Shown: in pieces, positions 24,330 through 36,521 of the stretch
How the letters are laid out: every line of letters starts with the position of its first letter
How positions within the stretch are numbered: the first letter of the stretch is position 1
Assembly (NCBI GenBank): GCA_050084985.1
Contig: JBITNC010000001.1
Location: 70,866,001-70,930,000, forward strand
Origin: Nageia nagi
Taxonomy: Eukaryota > Pinophyta
Reading direction: 5' to 3'
DNA: 64,000 bases
Position numbers and translations under genes: made by a program
The notes under the pieces: model-generated
Database searches by the model: none
Told to the model about the DNA's origin: nothing
The model's input: the letters and a program-made list of their open reading frames with translations, nothing else

Positions 24330-25760
24330 TGATGAGCCCCAACTATTGGCTAAGGCTCAAACATGCCCTAGGAAAGGGACATTTACCTTCAACCTTTAAA
24401 TCACACCAATAAAGTGTAAAATAATATAATACATATATTTTTAGCTATTTATGGTAGAAATGAAGTAAATGATCCACAATTATGCTTAGTTACCCAATAT
24501 AGATGATTAGGAAGCCAAACACAAATAAACATGTAAAGAGATACCTCTAGATCCAACATCTCACTTCCAAGTGCAAATACTCCACAAACAATGTAATTAA
24601 CCAAGATCTTATACCAACATCTAGGTATATAGAGCAAAGACACTTGAATTGATGAAAGTAATGGAATTGCATTGATATAGCAATAAAGAGCTCAATTACA
24701 TATGTTTTTTACCTAAGGAGCTTACACCAATATTACCTCTAATAGGGTTATTATGGATGGCTCTAGGGCCTCATCAATTGTAACAGTAGCAAGGCCAAGC
24801 CTAGGAATTCCTTACCATTATTCAATGGAACAACTAGTACTACTCTCTCAAATAGCTAGAGTAAGCAAGAGGTTAGCCTTATATCACATCAAGACCTCAA
24901 ATGCAGATTGGAACCTATAAGTAGAAAAGATAGATTTCTCACATTCAATCCAAAAAGGAGGGTTTAATCATATATTCAATATGTCTAATATGTTCTAAGC
25001 ATCCTCCTTTTATAGATGAAGTGGTTTATCTTCTAATCTCAAGTTGAGTTGATCTATCAAATTACAAGAGTGATTTGTATTATCTCAATGCTAATGTCTA
25101 AGATAAAATGCCTTGGGATGGGAGTAATTACATTCAAGGACCAAGAATGATAATGTTGAAAAAGGGTAGACTTCAAGGTACCTTAGTATCAATGCCATGA
25201 GCTAGATAGCCTCCAAGAGTATGACATAGGGTCATAGGGATTCCAAATGCTTAATGTAGGGGTTTATATGTCCTACTTAACCTAACTTCCAAGTGTGGGG
25301 AGCCTTTGGATTCCTTGGGATACTAAATATCTCTCTAAGTGTATCACATCCAAGAATAGGATTCTTCATAGTGCCTCGAAGTTTGCATAATCACCTAGAT
25401 AGATGCTCTACCTTGAATAGGGGAGTATTAATAACAAGAGGACCATCTAATTCTAATATTACAACCATCAAGGCTAGGAATATGTAACACCTCATTATTA
25501 ATGATTAATATTGGATTTATAAATATAATGGCCTTGGTATAATAAATACATCATTATTGGTATATTTGGATACTCAACTATACATAATATGCTAACTAAG
25601 GGTCCAAAGTTCCATAATTAGAGCAATAAACTATTCTTAAAGTGGAATTTATAATTAATTAGCCAAATAATACCTAAAATAAGAAAAAGTAATCCTACTA
25701 TAATGTTCCCATTTATCAATGGTGAAATGGGGAAAACACCATAAAAATGGGGATATTACA
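24330..25760 (-). repeat. LTR of element D, left copy (3' LTR in element sense), 1431 bp
   Basis: In plus-strand reading it runs from TGATGAGCCCC to GGGGATATTACA; in element sense this is TGTAATATCCCC...GGGGCTCATCA. It matches 28402-29821 along its length (for example CAATTATGCTTAGTTACCCAA, TTTTATAGATGAAGTGG, GGTGAAATGG-GAAAACACCATAAAAATG), with visible but moderate divergence. Confidence 0.85.
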
Positions 25761-28387
25761 ATTTTGCACCTCTTGAATTGCTTGTCCCTAAGCAATTTAG
25801 AACATCCATGTCTATAATAGAGTATTCTTAAGCCTCTCTATCTTCATTATGGTTGATCCAAGAATAAACAAACTTTAGCTTAGTTTGCTTAATAGTCTTC
25901 ATATCAGTTGCAACTTTTGAATCTATAAACTCTAGTTCTTTAGAATAATTTATCTTCATTGTCAAATTATGATCTTGAGTTGAAAAATGCAAGTTCAAGT
26001 TCATTAGAATGGTTAAGGTATGCTTTTTTATAGAAAAAGTTTGAGGTTTTTCAATATAATTTCTTCCTCTTGTAGTTCTTCTATTAGAGTATATGAAAGT
26101 ATAGCTTGCTTCTCTAGGTTATTTATGATAGAGCCTACGTGTTCATGGAACCTCATGCTAATATCCTTAGTCTTATTTGTTGATGCATGTATTATGGACC
26201 CTTTCTTCAATTGATTTGTAGTCCCAAAATTCCAACATGTTGCTTCATGTTTCCTTGATTATTTTCCCAATGTTGTGAAGGTTTGTTATCTTAAAATCAT
26301 GGAATATTTATGCAACTTGGCATTTATTTTTGAATTAGAACTCTACTCCTTGTATTTTCTTGAATGTTTCAAAATCAATTTCTTCTTTTGTAGTGGATTC
26401 CTCCTTTGATGTCTCATTATGGTTTTGGCAATTATTGATCCATTTATTGACTTGGTCTATTAGGAAAAATATTAGAGCTACCCATGCTCTTTGATTCCTG
26501 ATTTCTAGCTTTCATGCATCCTAATAGATGTAAAAGGTACAATTTATTTGAATGCAATGGGCTTGATGTGATATTCTTGTAGATCTTCCTCAAGCATATC
26601 CATTTGTATTAGTAGTGGTCCCTACCCTTGCTTTTACATAACTTAGGTGTGTTTCTTCAACTTTAGTCAACATTTTCCTTAGAAATTCAATTATGACATC
26701 CAATTTTTGGTTGGTTATACTTTGATATTATTGTTGAGGAATGGATTAGTTTCTTTCCTCCCTTTTATTTTTCTATGGTCAGCATATGTGATCTATCTTC
26801 TATGAGACCTTGTAACTAAAATAAATCTTGAATTTTTCATTCTCCTGAGTCTTGTTAGGAGCTTAGGAAGATGTCACAAAAATAGTCTTTCCCATGGTAG
26901 GTGAGCTCTTTTTTAGAAATGAATCTCTCTAGGCTTGGAGTTTATCTTTAGGGATGGATGAATTATATTTTATGCTCAATTGTTATCCTTAAAAAGTAAG
27001 CAAATATTTCTTAAACTTTATAGATGTCTATCAAATGCATTAAATATGCTATGAAGGTCCTTGAAACACTTTTATGCTCAACATTTGCTCCTCAAAATCT
27101 TAATTTCCAAATGAATTATCTTTAGACTTCAATTTTGAAATCAACTATACAAAATTGGTGTGATCTCCTCTAAGCTTAATGTTCATACACTAAAAGTTTG
27201 GATCTGATATAAAATACCTTTACATTTTTAGCAATCCATACCAATACCTCTAATGTTCAAGCCTTCTTAGGGCTCAATGTCTCCTCTCAAGCCTCCATTT
27301 TACCATCAACAAGGTAAAAGTATATCAAATTTAAGATTTTACCCTCTAGAAATTGTACAAACTCTTTAAAAGGTAGAATGATCTTAAAAAATGATAAATA
27401 ATCCTATCAAAAAGAAAATGAACCTCCAATTAGCCTTTGAAATGTTCTCAAAATCTAGATGAACTATTTATGAGTCCAAAAATGAACACATCTTCATAGC
27501 TTGGACTTCCTAGAATCTAAATAATCCTCCTTAAGTCCTTCAATTCTGAAATAGCCCTTAAAAATAATTGGATGAAGTGGATATAGAGCCTCCTCAATAT
27601 GCATGACTTGCCATCTTAATGATTAATGACCAAAATACTTAATTAAACTCTTCCAAATACTAAATAGAATATAAAATGACCTTTCAAATCTATATGCAAG
27701 TTTTAGAATAGTAGGATAAACCTATTTAAGCCATATCTAGGGCTTCCTCGACCCAAATGAACCCTTATCACTTAGTTAAACTTAAATATAAGGCTAATAA
27801 ATTTTAAACTTGATCAAAAAAATGCAAAAACATTGAAAATATACCTTTATCAAGTTGAATTATTCACTTAAGAGCCTCATAATTCTAAAAATATGCTTAG
27901 GATAGTGCAATGAATTGCTCTAAGATGAGATCTATGGTCTAGATCTCGAACATATTCTTCTCAGGTCCTCCAATTTATAAATTTGATTTCCTAATCTCTA
28001 GTGTTGCTTTCTAGGTAAACCACATTTGAAATTTGGTGCTCAGAATTACAACCATCAATCCTCTAAATGAGATACAATACCTTGAACCTCAACATCAATT
28101 GCCTAGTATCTAGATAAGCTAGATCTAAATTCTAGAATGCCTCTGATCTCCTCAAATCTCACTTGTCTTGGTACCACTATGATTATAAAAAAAAACCATT
28201 ATGATGTCTCAATTCTCCTTAGAACTTCCAATAGGATAACAAGATCTACTTTAGCAATAACTTTGCAATAGGATAGAGAGATCTTCTACAAACTCCTCAA
28301 TAATTCTTACTTGACAACATGGCAAGATCTTAACTCAAAAATATTCTATGTGAAACCCTTGATTCCAATAGGATGGCAGAATCAAAA
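25761..28387 (-). pseudogene. Internal region of element D: short, no pol; gag-like/coiled-coil remains
   Basis: Only ~2.6 kb separates the LTRs, too little for gag plus pol. On the minus strand I see an Ile/Gln/Lys-rich stretch with a clean segment (about 26700-26620: KLDVIIEFLRKMLTKVEETH). There is a 60-residue open, coiled-coil-like frame at 26210-26028 (FHEHVGSIINNLEKQAI and LIEELQEEEIILKNLK). A terminal frame continues close to the LTR. No RT, RNase H or integrase motif was found on either strand. The region therefore looks like a non-autonomous (gag-only) LTR element that relied on another copy for reverse transcription. The product is not identified. Confidence 0.5.
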
Positions 28388-28398
28388 CTCTAATACCA
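28388..28398 (-). other. Primer-binding site of element D
   Basis: In element sense this reads TGGTATTAGAG, one mismatch from the initiator-Met tRNA primer site TGGTATCAGAG. It lies three bases inside the LTR that ends at 28402. It fixes the element's orientation as minus. Confidence 0.8.
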
Positions 28399-28401
28399 CT
28401 T

Positions 28402-29821
28402 TGATGAGCCCCAAATTGTTGACTCATTCTCAAACATGCCCTAGGAGAGCAATGTTTTTCTTCAACCTTAAAATCATACCAATCAAGCATAAACTAATGC
28501 AATGCATCTAACATCTAGATATTGATGGTATAAATGAAGTAAACAATCCACAATTATGCTTAGTTACCCAACGTATAATATTTATAAAGCCAAACACAAA
28601 TAAATAATGCAAAGAGACACTTCCACATCCAACATATCACTTCCAAACATAAATACTCCACAAATAATGTAATTAACTAAGATCTTATGCTAACATCTAG
28701 GTACATAGAGAAAAAATACTAGAATTGATAACAATAATGGAATTGTATTGATATAGCAATGAAGATCTCAATTACATATATTTTGGAACTAAGGATTACT
28801 TCTAATAGGGTTATTGTGTATGGCTTCAGGGCCTCACTAATCATAACAATAACAAAGCCAAGCCTAGGGCTTCCCTACCTCTCTCTGATGGAACAAACAG
28901 AGTCCCTCTTCCAAATAGTTGGAGTAAGCAAGAGGTTAGCCTTCTATCACCTTAATACCTCAAATGTAGACTGACGCTTGCAAGTGGAAAAGATAGATTT
29001 ATCACACTCAATCCAAAATTGGGTATTTAATCATATATTCAATATATTTCATGTGTCCTAATAATTCTCCTTTTATAGATGAAGTGGTTGATCTTCTAAT
29101 TGCAAGTTGAGTTGATCCAACAACCCACAAGAGTGATCCTTGTACTCTCATTGCCAACATCCAAGGTAAGATGCATTGGGATGGGAGTAATTGTATCCAA
29201 ATTCCAAGAATGCTAACTTGGACAAGGGAAGATTTTGACATACCTTGATATCAATGCCATGAGCTAGCAAGCCTCCAAGAGTATGATGTAGGATCCTAAG
29301 GATGCCAAATAATTAACATAGGGATTTATATGCCCTCCTTAACCCAACTTCCAAGTTTGAGGAGCTTTTTAATTCCTTGGGATACCAAATATCTCTCTAA
29401 GTGTATCACATCTAGGAATAGGAGTTTTTATAATACCTTGAAGTCAATGTAATCACCTAGATAGATACTCTACCTTGAATATGGGAGCATTAATAATAAG
29501 AGGACCATCTAATGCAAATATTATAATCATTAAGGCTAGGAATATGCAACACCTCATTATTGGAGACTAATACTACATTTACAAATATAATGGCCTTGCT
29601 ATCATAAATACATCCTTATTGGCATATTTGGACACTCAACTATACATAATATGCTAATTAAGTTCCAATGTTCGATAATTGGAGTAGTGAACTACTCTCC
29701 AAGTGGAACTTATAATTAATTTACCAAATAACACCTAAAATAAAAAAAAGTACACCTAGTCTAATGTTCCCATTTATCAGTGGTGAAATGGAGAAAACAC
29801 CATAAAAATGAGGATATTACA
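28402..29821 (-). repeat. LTR of element D, right copy (5' LTR in element sense), 1420 bp
   Basis: Partner of 24330-25760, starting and ending with the same termini. The short frames inside it are composition artefacts. Confidence 0.85.
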
Positions 29822-29826
29822 TCTAT
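29822..29826 (+). repeat. Right target-site duplication TCTAT of element D
   Basis: TCTAT immediately follows GGATATTACA and matches the left copy at 24323-24327. Confidence 0.8.
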
Positions 29827-30170
29827 CTTCTACAAAAGTTGAGTATATTGCAATCACAAGTGCTAGTTCTTAAGTATTATGGTTAAGAAAAGTACTTAAA
29901 TAACTTGGTGAGAAACAAAATGGTCCAACTATCTTGTTTTTTTATAATATAAGTGTCATTTAATTAGAAAAGAACTCGTTCCAACATTATATGCCCAAAC
30001 ATTTTGATATGATGTACCAGTTCATCCATGACATGTGGAGAAAAAGATTATTGAGTTAGGAAATTGTAATACCTAAGATAATATTGTTAATATATTCATA
30101 AAAGGGGTTATAAAAGCATAATTTTTGAATTTGGGGAACTCATTGGTGAGCTCACTCAGCATCAACAGGG
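29822..30170 (+). pseudogene. Ty1/copia RNase H fragment, second part (pol C-terminus)
   Basis: This continues the copia pol interrupted by element D. Readable pieces: SSTKVEYIAITSASS, then LGEKQNGPTILFFYNISVI, LEKN, KHFDM and HDM, EKKIIELGNCNT, DNIVNIFIKG and a terminal SLSIN block. These match the end of copia RNase H (D-N-x-SA-x-x-L-x-KNP, KHI/FD-x-RYHF-IRD, T-x-DQ-x-AD-x-x-TK). Several frameshifts. It ends near 30170, and no LTR is visible after it. Confidence 0.75.
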
Positions 30171-30435
30171 ATAATATTGGAAATTAAGTTGATTTGATCA
30201 AAATATTTCATTTAATTATCATATTATATCCAAGTTACTAATAAAATGCAACAAATTAGCATATTTCATTAGGAACACTATGGTGTTTTATCTCGAGAAT
30301 GTGGATGTATTTTTGAAACATGAGTGTGTTTCATTAGGTAGAGTGTGTTACATGAATATTTTTGGTAGTTTCTTAGTTTTGGCTTATTTTGGCATTTTTT
30401 TATCAACATTTTTCATGTGAATTGCAATTGTAATA
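30171..30435. other. Unassigned AT-rich spacer
   Basis: Short non-coding stretch after copia pol. It has no polypurine tract or recognisable LTR start. Confidence 0.4.
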
Positions 30436-30690
30436 GTTGGTTGTACATAGATTGGATTGAAATAGGTTTTATGTGTCTTCTACAAGGATTTCATATTGCA
30501 TGGCTACATGGAAGTAGAACGTGCAAAAAATGGTTATGATGTCAAGGTTGGTTCCCAAGTGCTTCATCAAAATGAATACTTGAAGGGAATACTTACTGTA
30601 GTCATGAGTTCCATATCCTTTAATCATTTTAATCCATGAAATTGTGTGTGCATCATGCATCTTATCAAATCAATGTATATAAGTTGATCA
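30436..30690 (-). pseudogene. Pentatricopeptide-repeat (PPR)-like relic
   Basis: Minus-strand translation at 30672-30469: DKMHDAHTISWIKMIKGYGT, then HDYSKYSLQVFILMKH and GTNLDIITIFCTFYFHVA. This follows the PPR consensus of plant PLS-class proteins (M-x-x-R-D-V-x-SW-x-x-MI-x-GY-x-x-HG-x-x-x-x-AL-x-LF-x-x-M, then G-x-x-P-D-x-ITF-x-x-x-LSACSHAG). The frame stops at 30469 and a further YFN...-like piece may continue below 30470 in another frame. PPR proteins bind organellar RNA. This is one repeat and a half, probably a gene fragment or a decayed retrocopy. Confidence 0.5.
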
Positions 30691-32830
30691 TTTAATTGAT
30701 TGTCTTGTACATGAGAATATCATTCTCATAACAATATTTTTGTAATCTAGTTATGTCTAGGAATTATATATATATATATATATATACTTATTCATTTGAT
30801 GTAATATAACATTCATATTGAAATTCTTAAAAATTTGGTTAAACGGTTAGGATTCCATGAATGTAGCATGATATCCATGCTTTGAATCTATAAATATGTT
30901 TGAAATATTCCCCTCTAGATTCATCATGTAGGAGCCATCTTAGTGTCTGCGATTGAAATTATCTTTCCCTTTTTTTCTTTTATTCCATTAAAGATACTTC
31001 CATTCATGCCCTTCCTTAATAATGTGCATATGATCAATCCTACCTCAACTTCTCCCTTTTCCCTTCTTTTGGGTTCTCTCTATTCAATATATGCATAAAT
31101 ATTGTATTTCCTATACATGCAACTATGAACCATTTGTTTGCTCCTTCATGTTATGGATGATTTTGTAATATCCCAAACTTAAGTTACTTAAATAAAAATC
31201 TATCTTTTTCTTTTCCCTAATTTCAAACCAACAAAATCATATCCATCCTATTCCTTGTGAGAATGAATTATTCTATCTCTTCATCATCCCCTCCTTTAAT
31301 CAAGCAAAAATGGTTTGGTTGCCTCCTCTTCTCTTTTTTTCTCTCATTTTAATAGTAAATATACCCATAAAAATATTTGTATCCATAATCTTTTGTATAT
31401 GAACTACTATAGTTTTGCTTAATGAGAAGGTGCAAGCACTAGTTAGATAAAAAAATTGCACCTTCCTCCAAAATTCTTTTGGCATCCTTAAATGCCCTTA
31501 CATCATTATGCAATTTTATATATTACTTCAATCCCTTTTGAAATTGATATATTATACTTGATGATTCAATAATTAACACACTCAAATTCTATAATTTAAT
31601 CATTTTTTTTATATCATGTACTACAAGATTGCATATTTCAAAGGATGGCTCACCTAAAATATAACTGTAGATAACCTTGTTATATTGTGGTTGTATTCAA
31701 ATCTAATGCATCTATAAAATGTGGATGGGATGACCTCAATCACACAAAATTAAGGTCTCTGTAGCAAAAAATATGATAAAGGTTTACCAAAAATATAGAA
31801 AGTAATGTTGACTATTATAGAGTCCAATTAAATTGATAAATTAATTATACTTTAGAACCTTGTTTCTAGTAGTCAAATCTTGTATTTAACAAAAAGAACT
31901 CTTCTTGATTTATTGACTCTTGTATAAACTAATTATCTTAAGAAAAAAAATAGGATAAATACTTAAATTTCTTAATCTTATATCTTGATCCTCTTATGAA
32001 ATAAATCATATACAATGGTAAAATCTCAAAAATAATATTACTTAAAGGAATCTTTGGGTGCTCAAATGTAAGTCATGTATACTGTCTTATATAATATTAG
32101 AAAAGATAATAGAATTTAAATTTAAAATAAGAAATTGTTGGAGGAATTCTATAAGGACCAAAAATATGGATTTAATTTTTTTACTAAATCCATTAATGAT
32201 ATCTTAGATTGTATATAATTCTATAAGGTCAAAATATTTGGTGTAACAAGTTCTTTGAAAATACTTTCTTGATTACTTAACCTCATGAGTATGATAAAAA
32301 ATGATTAACCTTTGTTCTTTCCATTGGTTAGGGTAGATATGTAATTACTTATTATAATCATCCCATAAAACCATTAAATAAAAATAACCCTTCAATATGA
32401 TTAAGTTGAATATCATCAAAACTATACAATTTATCATCAATCTTTTTTTGTATTAACTTATTATATCCATTTGTAGAAGTTCACTATAAAATAGGCTTAG
32501 ACTAATCCTTATGTTCATTATTATTATCTTGAGTCTTTTATGGAGGAAAATGAACCAAATTCTATTGAAGATCTTATAGAATACCCTTGGTAGATGAGGA
32601 AACTTTATATCTTATTGCTTGTTATTGCTAGTGACTCGCTAGAAATCTTATGGATAATAATTAGTAATATATCAACAAAAGTAATATTGATACTCTTTTC
32701 ATGATCATTCTTATTATTAAATGATTTAGCATTATCAATCTTGGATGAAGAACAATAATCTATTTAACCTATGTTGGAACCACTAATTTAATAAAAATAA
32801 AATAATATTATTTAATATTTTTCAAATGAG
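30691..32830. other. AT-rich non-coding region without recognised genes
   Basis: Contains a (TA)n microsatellite at 30765-30786. I found no domain or repeat partner on either strand. The short open frames (for example 31300-31485 minus) have biased composition and no recognisable motif. Confidence 0.45.
30765..30786. repeat. (TA)n microsatellite
   Basis: Eleven TA dinucleotides in a row within AT-rich non-coding sequence. Confidence 0.9.
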
Positions 32831-32854
32831 TACAATAAAAGGTAAAGGTAAATT

Positions 32855-32920
32855 ATATTAACATCCACTGGAGACCAATTAATCTATGGGACGAACAATA
32901 GTAGTAGGCCATTACAATAG
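32855..32920 (-). repeat. SINE 3'-end-like fragment
   Basis: TTAACATCCACTGGAGACCAATTAATCTATGGGACGA resembles 33244-33283 (TTAACATCTGTAAAAGACCAAGAGCGATCTATGGGACGA), which is the 3' side of the minus-strand SINE candidate there. No box A/B found for this copy. Confidence 0.4.
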
Positions 32921-33239
32921 AACAATCCACATAAGAAAATCACACATCAATTACAAATCCTCAAGGTAGAGAAATAATATAAGATTTTTTTTTTTCAACT
33001 AGAAGAATAAGTAACATTGACATTAACAATCGCTTGATTACAAGATTGAATCTCACCTCCAATATGATTATTTTTGCCACATACTACCGTAATAACCTCT
33101 AGCTACATTGTGTTAATTTTTTAACATAATTAGTGACACCAACATAACATGTCCTTCACAGCTTTTGTATTCCAAAATACTATAACATATTCCTTAGCCA
33201 AGAGAGCACTCGAACAACCACTTCAAGAAAGGAAGAAAT

Positions 33240-33405
33240 TTTATTAACATCTGTAAAAGACCAAGAGCGATCTATGGGACGACTATAGGGACTACATTGT
33301 ATCACTTTTGGTGGCATTTGAACATGGGACACTATGTGAAACAGGGTCACAAAATGACCAATTCAACCAACAAACTGATGAGGAAAACATCCCAAGTATA
33401 AAACT
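33240..33405 (-). repeat. tRNA-derived SINE candidate
   Basis: On the minus strand, 33373-33355 reads TTGTTGGTTGAATTGGTCA, fitting RNA polymerase III box A (T-R-G-Y-N-N-A-R-N-G-G). At 33325-33310 it reads ATGTTCAAATGCCACC, fitting box B (G-T-T-C-R-A-N-N-C-C). The ~30-base spacing is right for a tRNA-related head. The tail resembles another fragment at 32855. The ends are not precisely fixed. Confidence 0.5.
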
Positions 33406-33954
33406 ATAAATTTCAATATACTTTCTATGATGATATTACAATCATAAATTCTAAAGATATTCATAATTCATTATTTCTTTTCATCTCATCTCCATATATA
33501 ATATAACATGAAATAATTTTATTTAATAAATTAGGTTATTAAACTCCTAATAGTTTTCTTGTATACAGTGGATATACTCTCTTATAAATCTTAATAATAT
33601 AGTACCTCTAATAAAATATTCTCATACATATTTATTTCATTATATATTTAAAACAAAAATAACTAAAATTTAAAAAACATATATATTAAATAAAAATAAA
33701 AACTCATATTTTGATTTTAAAAAATTCTTGAATTTCCAAATCACATCAACAAAATTTCTCTAAATCTAACAACATGAACTTTATTATGTTCATCATGTGG
33801 ATTGAGCACATGTAAAAAATTAATTCTAAATTAATAGTCCTCACATATAATCATTAAATATTTACTACATACTTGCTATGATTTATAATATGATCATTAA
33901 ACATTTTTTTTAATGATGCCAGTGAATAATATTGTTGTTGACTTATCCTATTAG

Positions 33955-34096
33955 GTATGGCCTGTCAAGTGCTGGGGTTAATGATATTATTTGCATCCTT
34001 ACTGGAGTACTCGCTGACTACAGTTTTTTTGATGAGCAGCAGCCAGCCAAGCATGGGCGTATAGAAGGCAGTGCCAGCAAGGGGGTGAGCTTCTAG
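33955..34096 (+). CDS. Candidate terminal exon of an unidentified host-like gene (or its relic)
   Basis: A plausible 3' splice site (TGACTTATCCTATTAG, with a branch-point-like TGAC) ends at 33954. It is followed by an open frame of 46 codons beginning YGLSSAGVNDIICILTGVLA and ending KGVSF before a TAG at 34094-34096. The stretch is clearly GC-richer than its surroundings and has balanced amino-acid composition with charged and hydrophobic segments, unlike the other short frames here. I do not recognise the family. No other exon is evident upstream, so it may be an isolated captured exon or the end of a gene broken by insertions. A different frame also opens with ATG at 33958 (MACQVLGLMILF), but it is shorter. 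Confidence 0.4.
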
Positions 34097-34722
34097 GTCA
34101 ATTGCGTACTCAAGTTGGAATGTGAAGCTTCGTATTAGACATTACTTTTCTTTGATGTAGCAGATGTCTGAAAGAATTTTTTACTGGCTTTAAAGTCAAT
34201 TCTATTGAAGATGTCAATAGCAGTTGCAGTTGACATTTTTGGGTCATCAAGTAAAGAATAATTTTGCAAGATATCTTGGATGGATGGAAAATACTATCGT
34301 TTTTGTATGAAAATGATGTGTTAAAAGAAAATAAATTTGAGCGAATGTCACATGCAGAGTTGAAAAATAATTGTGAAGTGGAAAATGTCAAATGGACAGT
34401 TGGAAAATAAATATGAAGTTGAAAGTGTTAAATGATCGATAATAAAATGTTAGTTTTTGAATACATTTAAAATCAGGTTTCGCTATTGGTATACACATCA
34501 AACTAGTTGTGGTTAATGTGTCTGAATGGAAAACCTTGAACTTGCTTACATTTATAATTCAATAATTTGATGAATATAATGATGGTTTTAGAATTAGTAT
34601 TGAAATTTATGTGTCTCAAAGTAATGGAGATAAATTGAAAATCATATGATGGTTAAATAAGTATGTATGTACAAAACCATTATATATATTATTGCAATTT
34701 AGTTGAAGTAATAAATATAATA

Positions 34723-34736
34723 ATGTTATTGTATTT
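34723..34736 (+). repeat. Left target-site duplication of LINE (14 bp)
   Basis: ATGTTATTGTATTT here and at 36522-36535 flank the LINE-containing insert, a length typical of LINE insertions. The word is also part of the tandem repeat, so a repeat boundary could mimic a duplication. Confidence 0.55.
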
Positions 34737-35600
34737 TTTTAATGAAAGAACTTTTTTTTATTAAAAATAAAAAAACTTCTTACAGTAAAAAGCGGGTGGA
34801 GTTAGCAAATTTCATATGGAATCAAACTAACTATAGTTAGGAAATTCAAAAAGAAACATTACACCTCTGGAGACAAACAATAGGAATAAAAAAATAGAAT
34901 CGCCAAGAGCCACCAAAAGTCAAAGTGATCAAACTAAGGTCACCATAATAACAAAAGGACCCATGGCTAACTAACAACTAGATTACATTTCATTAAATGA
35001 TTTGTGCGGAGCATTATACCTAACCATCGAATTAGAATCGACTCTAGGCTACTTGAATTGCTAATTATCCCTGTCTCGGAAAGGGTTCCAATCATCTTGA
35101 GGCATATTAACCTCGGTAGATGTCCCTTTGACATCGATGTTACCTCCTATATCTCTCCAACCATTCATGGTTAGAGAAGATTCCCACTGATCGTCACCCC
35201 ATCCACAATGAGGGTGAGAGGAAAAAGTTCTATCATATTTGGCTCTCTTTTTGGGAGGAGAAGGTTGAGACCAATGGCGGCCAGGAGAGCTAGCAGATGC
35301 TCATCAGGCATGAGATGGATGGTGATGCTAAGAGCAAGAGCAAGAATGTTCATCATAGCTACTATCCAAAGGAATCCTGCTCATAGTGCATGGAGCCTCT
35401 ACCCAATGAGCCAACAGATCTTGTAGGTGATCAACCTCCATTGCCACCTTATCTGCTTGGGAAATTATCTTATTGGCTCCCATCTCAAGCTTGCTATAAC
35501 AAACTGAAAAAATTTTAAGGGGTTCCTTATGGTGCAATTCTTCTAATAAGAAGGGGTTTCACAAAGTGGCATGGAGTTTTGTTGTCTCCCTAGAGAGGTA
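34737..35600 (-). mobile_element. LINE 3' segment (minus sense) with A-rich tail
   Basis: The left end, read on the minus strand, finishes in a run of A-rich tracts (AATAAAAAAAAG and TTAAAA next to the target duplication), as expected for a LINE 3' end inserted in minus orientation. The segment is GC-richer than the surroundings. It holds minus-strand open frames at 35537-35328 (ADKVAMEVDHLQDLLAHW) and 35356-35171 (EHLLALLAAIGLNLLLP) that I cannot name. It lies next to a plus-sense LINE segment inside the same target duplications. Confidence 0.45.
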
Positions 35601-36521
35601 GAGGGAATGGGATACTTAACTGCAAATGTCAAGGTATCTCTCTCTATGCCAAAGGATAATTTGAGCAATGCATGGTAATGAATCCTAGAATATCTTAATA
35701 CAACACTTCATTTCAACATGTCTTCTCCTCAACCATCAAGCTTGGTGAGGAATTGATCTTCCCTTGCTTGTCACAGCTATGGTAGCCATTAAGATCTAAG
35801 GATCTTTTGTTATTAGAAGCATTTGGAAGGCTTGGTAGCAGCTTACCCCTTGGCTCCACTAGAAGGAGAGGGTTTTCGAAAAGGGTTGTCTTTCAATATG
35901 AACATTTGGTGGTCCTCTTTTTTGGCTATTAAGGTTTACCCCTAGCTCAAGTTCAATGGGCTCATGCCTTGAGATTTTTCAAGAAAGGCATCCATTCCAT
36001 CATAGATTTTTTCAGTTGGAAAACCAGATATTGGATTCCCTAGGACTCCTTCAAGTGCAATTTATGTCTCACCAATGATGATAAGGATACATTTGATGTG
36101 GTCATCAATGCTACCCCCAATGATATGCTTCATAGAATTAGGGTTTTGTCTCATAGACTATGGTGGATGGATTGACACTAGCATGTTGAGACTCCATTTC
36201 TCAGCTAAAAAGCTCAAATAGCTACAAGTGGTTATTTCCTTTCTTGCATATGGTTCCTAAGTTGAATGAAAGGTGGGACTTGATTTCCATGAATTCTCGT
36301 TGGAGAGTTTGGTTCTGTAATACCTAGGCTTCCTACATTGAACCCATACATGCTATTTTTGCATGGAGTCTTATGCATCAAGGGCTTCCTATCAAATTCA
36401 GCTCCTATATATGGGTGTCCTTGACCCTAGATGTGCTTTTTGTAATGCTCTTGGGTCATGTTTTCACTTGTTTTGGTAGTGCCCTAGGTCTAGACAAGCT
36501 TTTCTTTGTCTCTAGAGTTTC
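35601..36521 (+). pseudogene. LINE ORF2 end: post-RT region and zf-RVT (plus sense)
   Basis: Plus-strand translation resembles the region after RT in plant L1-type ORF2. A WAHALRFFKKGIHSIIDFFS block lies at about 35965-36020, followed by WKTRYWIP. At about 36355-36390 there is FAWSLMHQGLPIK, and in another frame PRCAFCNALGSCFHLFW, then CP (36430-36490). That is the reverse-transcriptase zinc-binding (zf-RVT) pattern C-x-x-C...H-x-x-x-x-C. Frameshifts and stops break it. It ends exactly at the right target duplication (36522), with no poly(A). The poly(A)-like end is instead at the far left on the other strand. Confidence 0.6.

Noticed and set aside
33958-34056. ATG frame MACQVLGLMILF as a signal peptide
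   Set aside because: The overlapping frame is longer, ends at a natural stop and follows a good splice acceptor. The ATG frame ends in a Ser-rich stretch at a stop soon after the T run.
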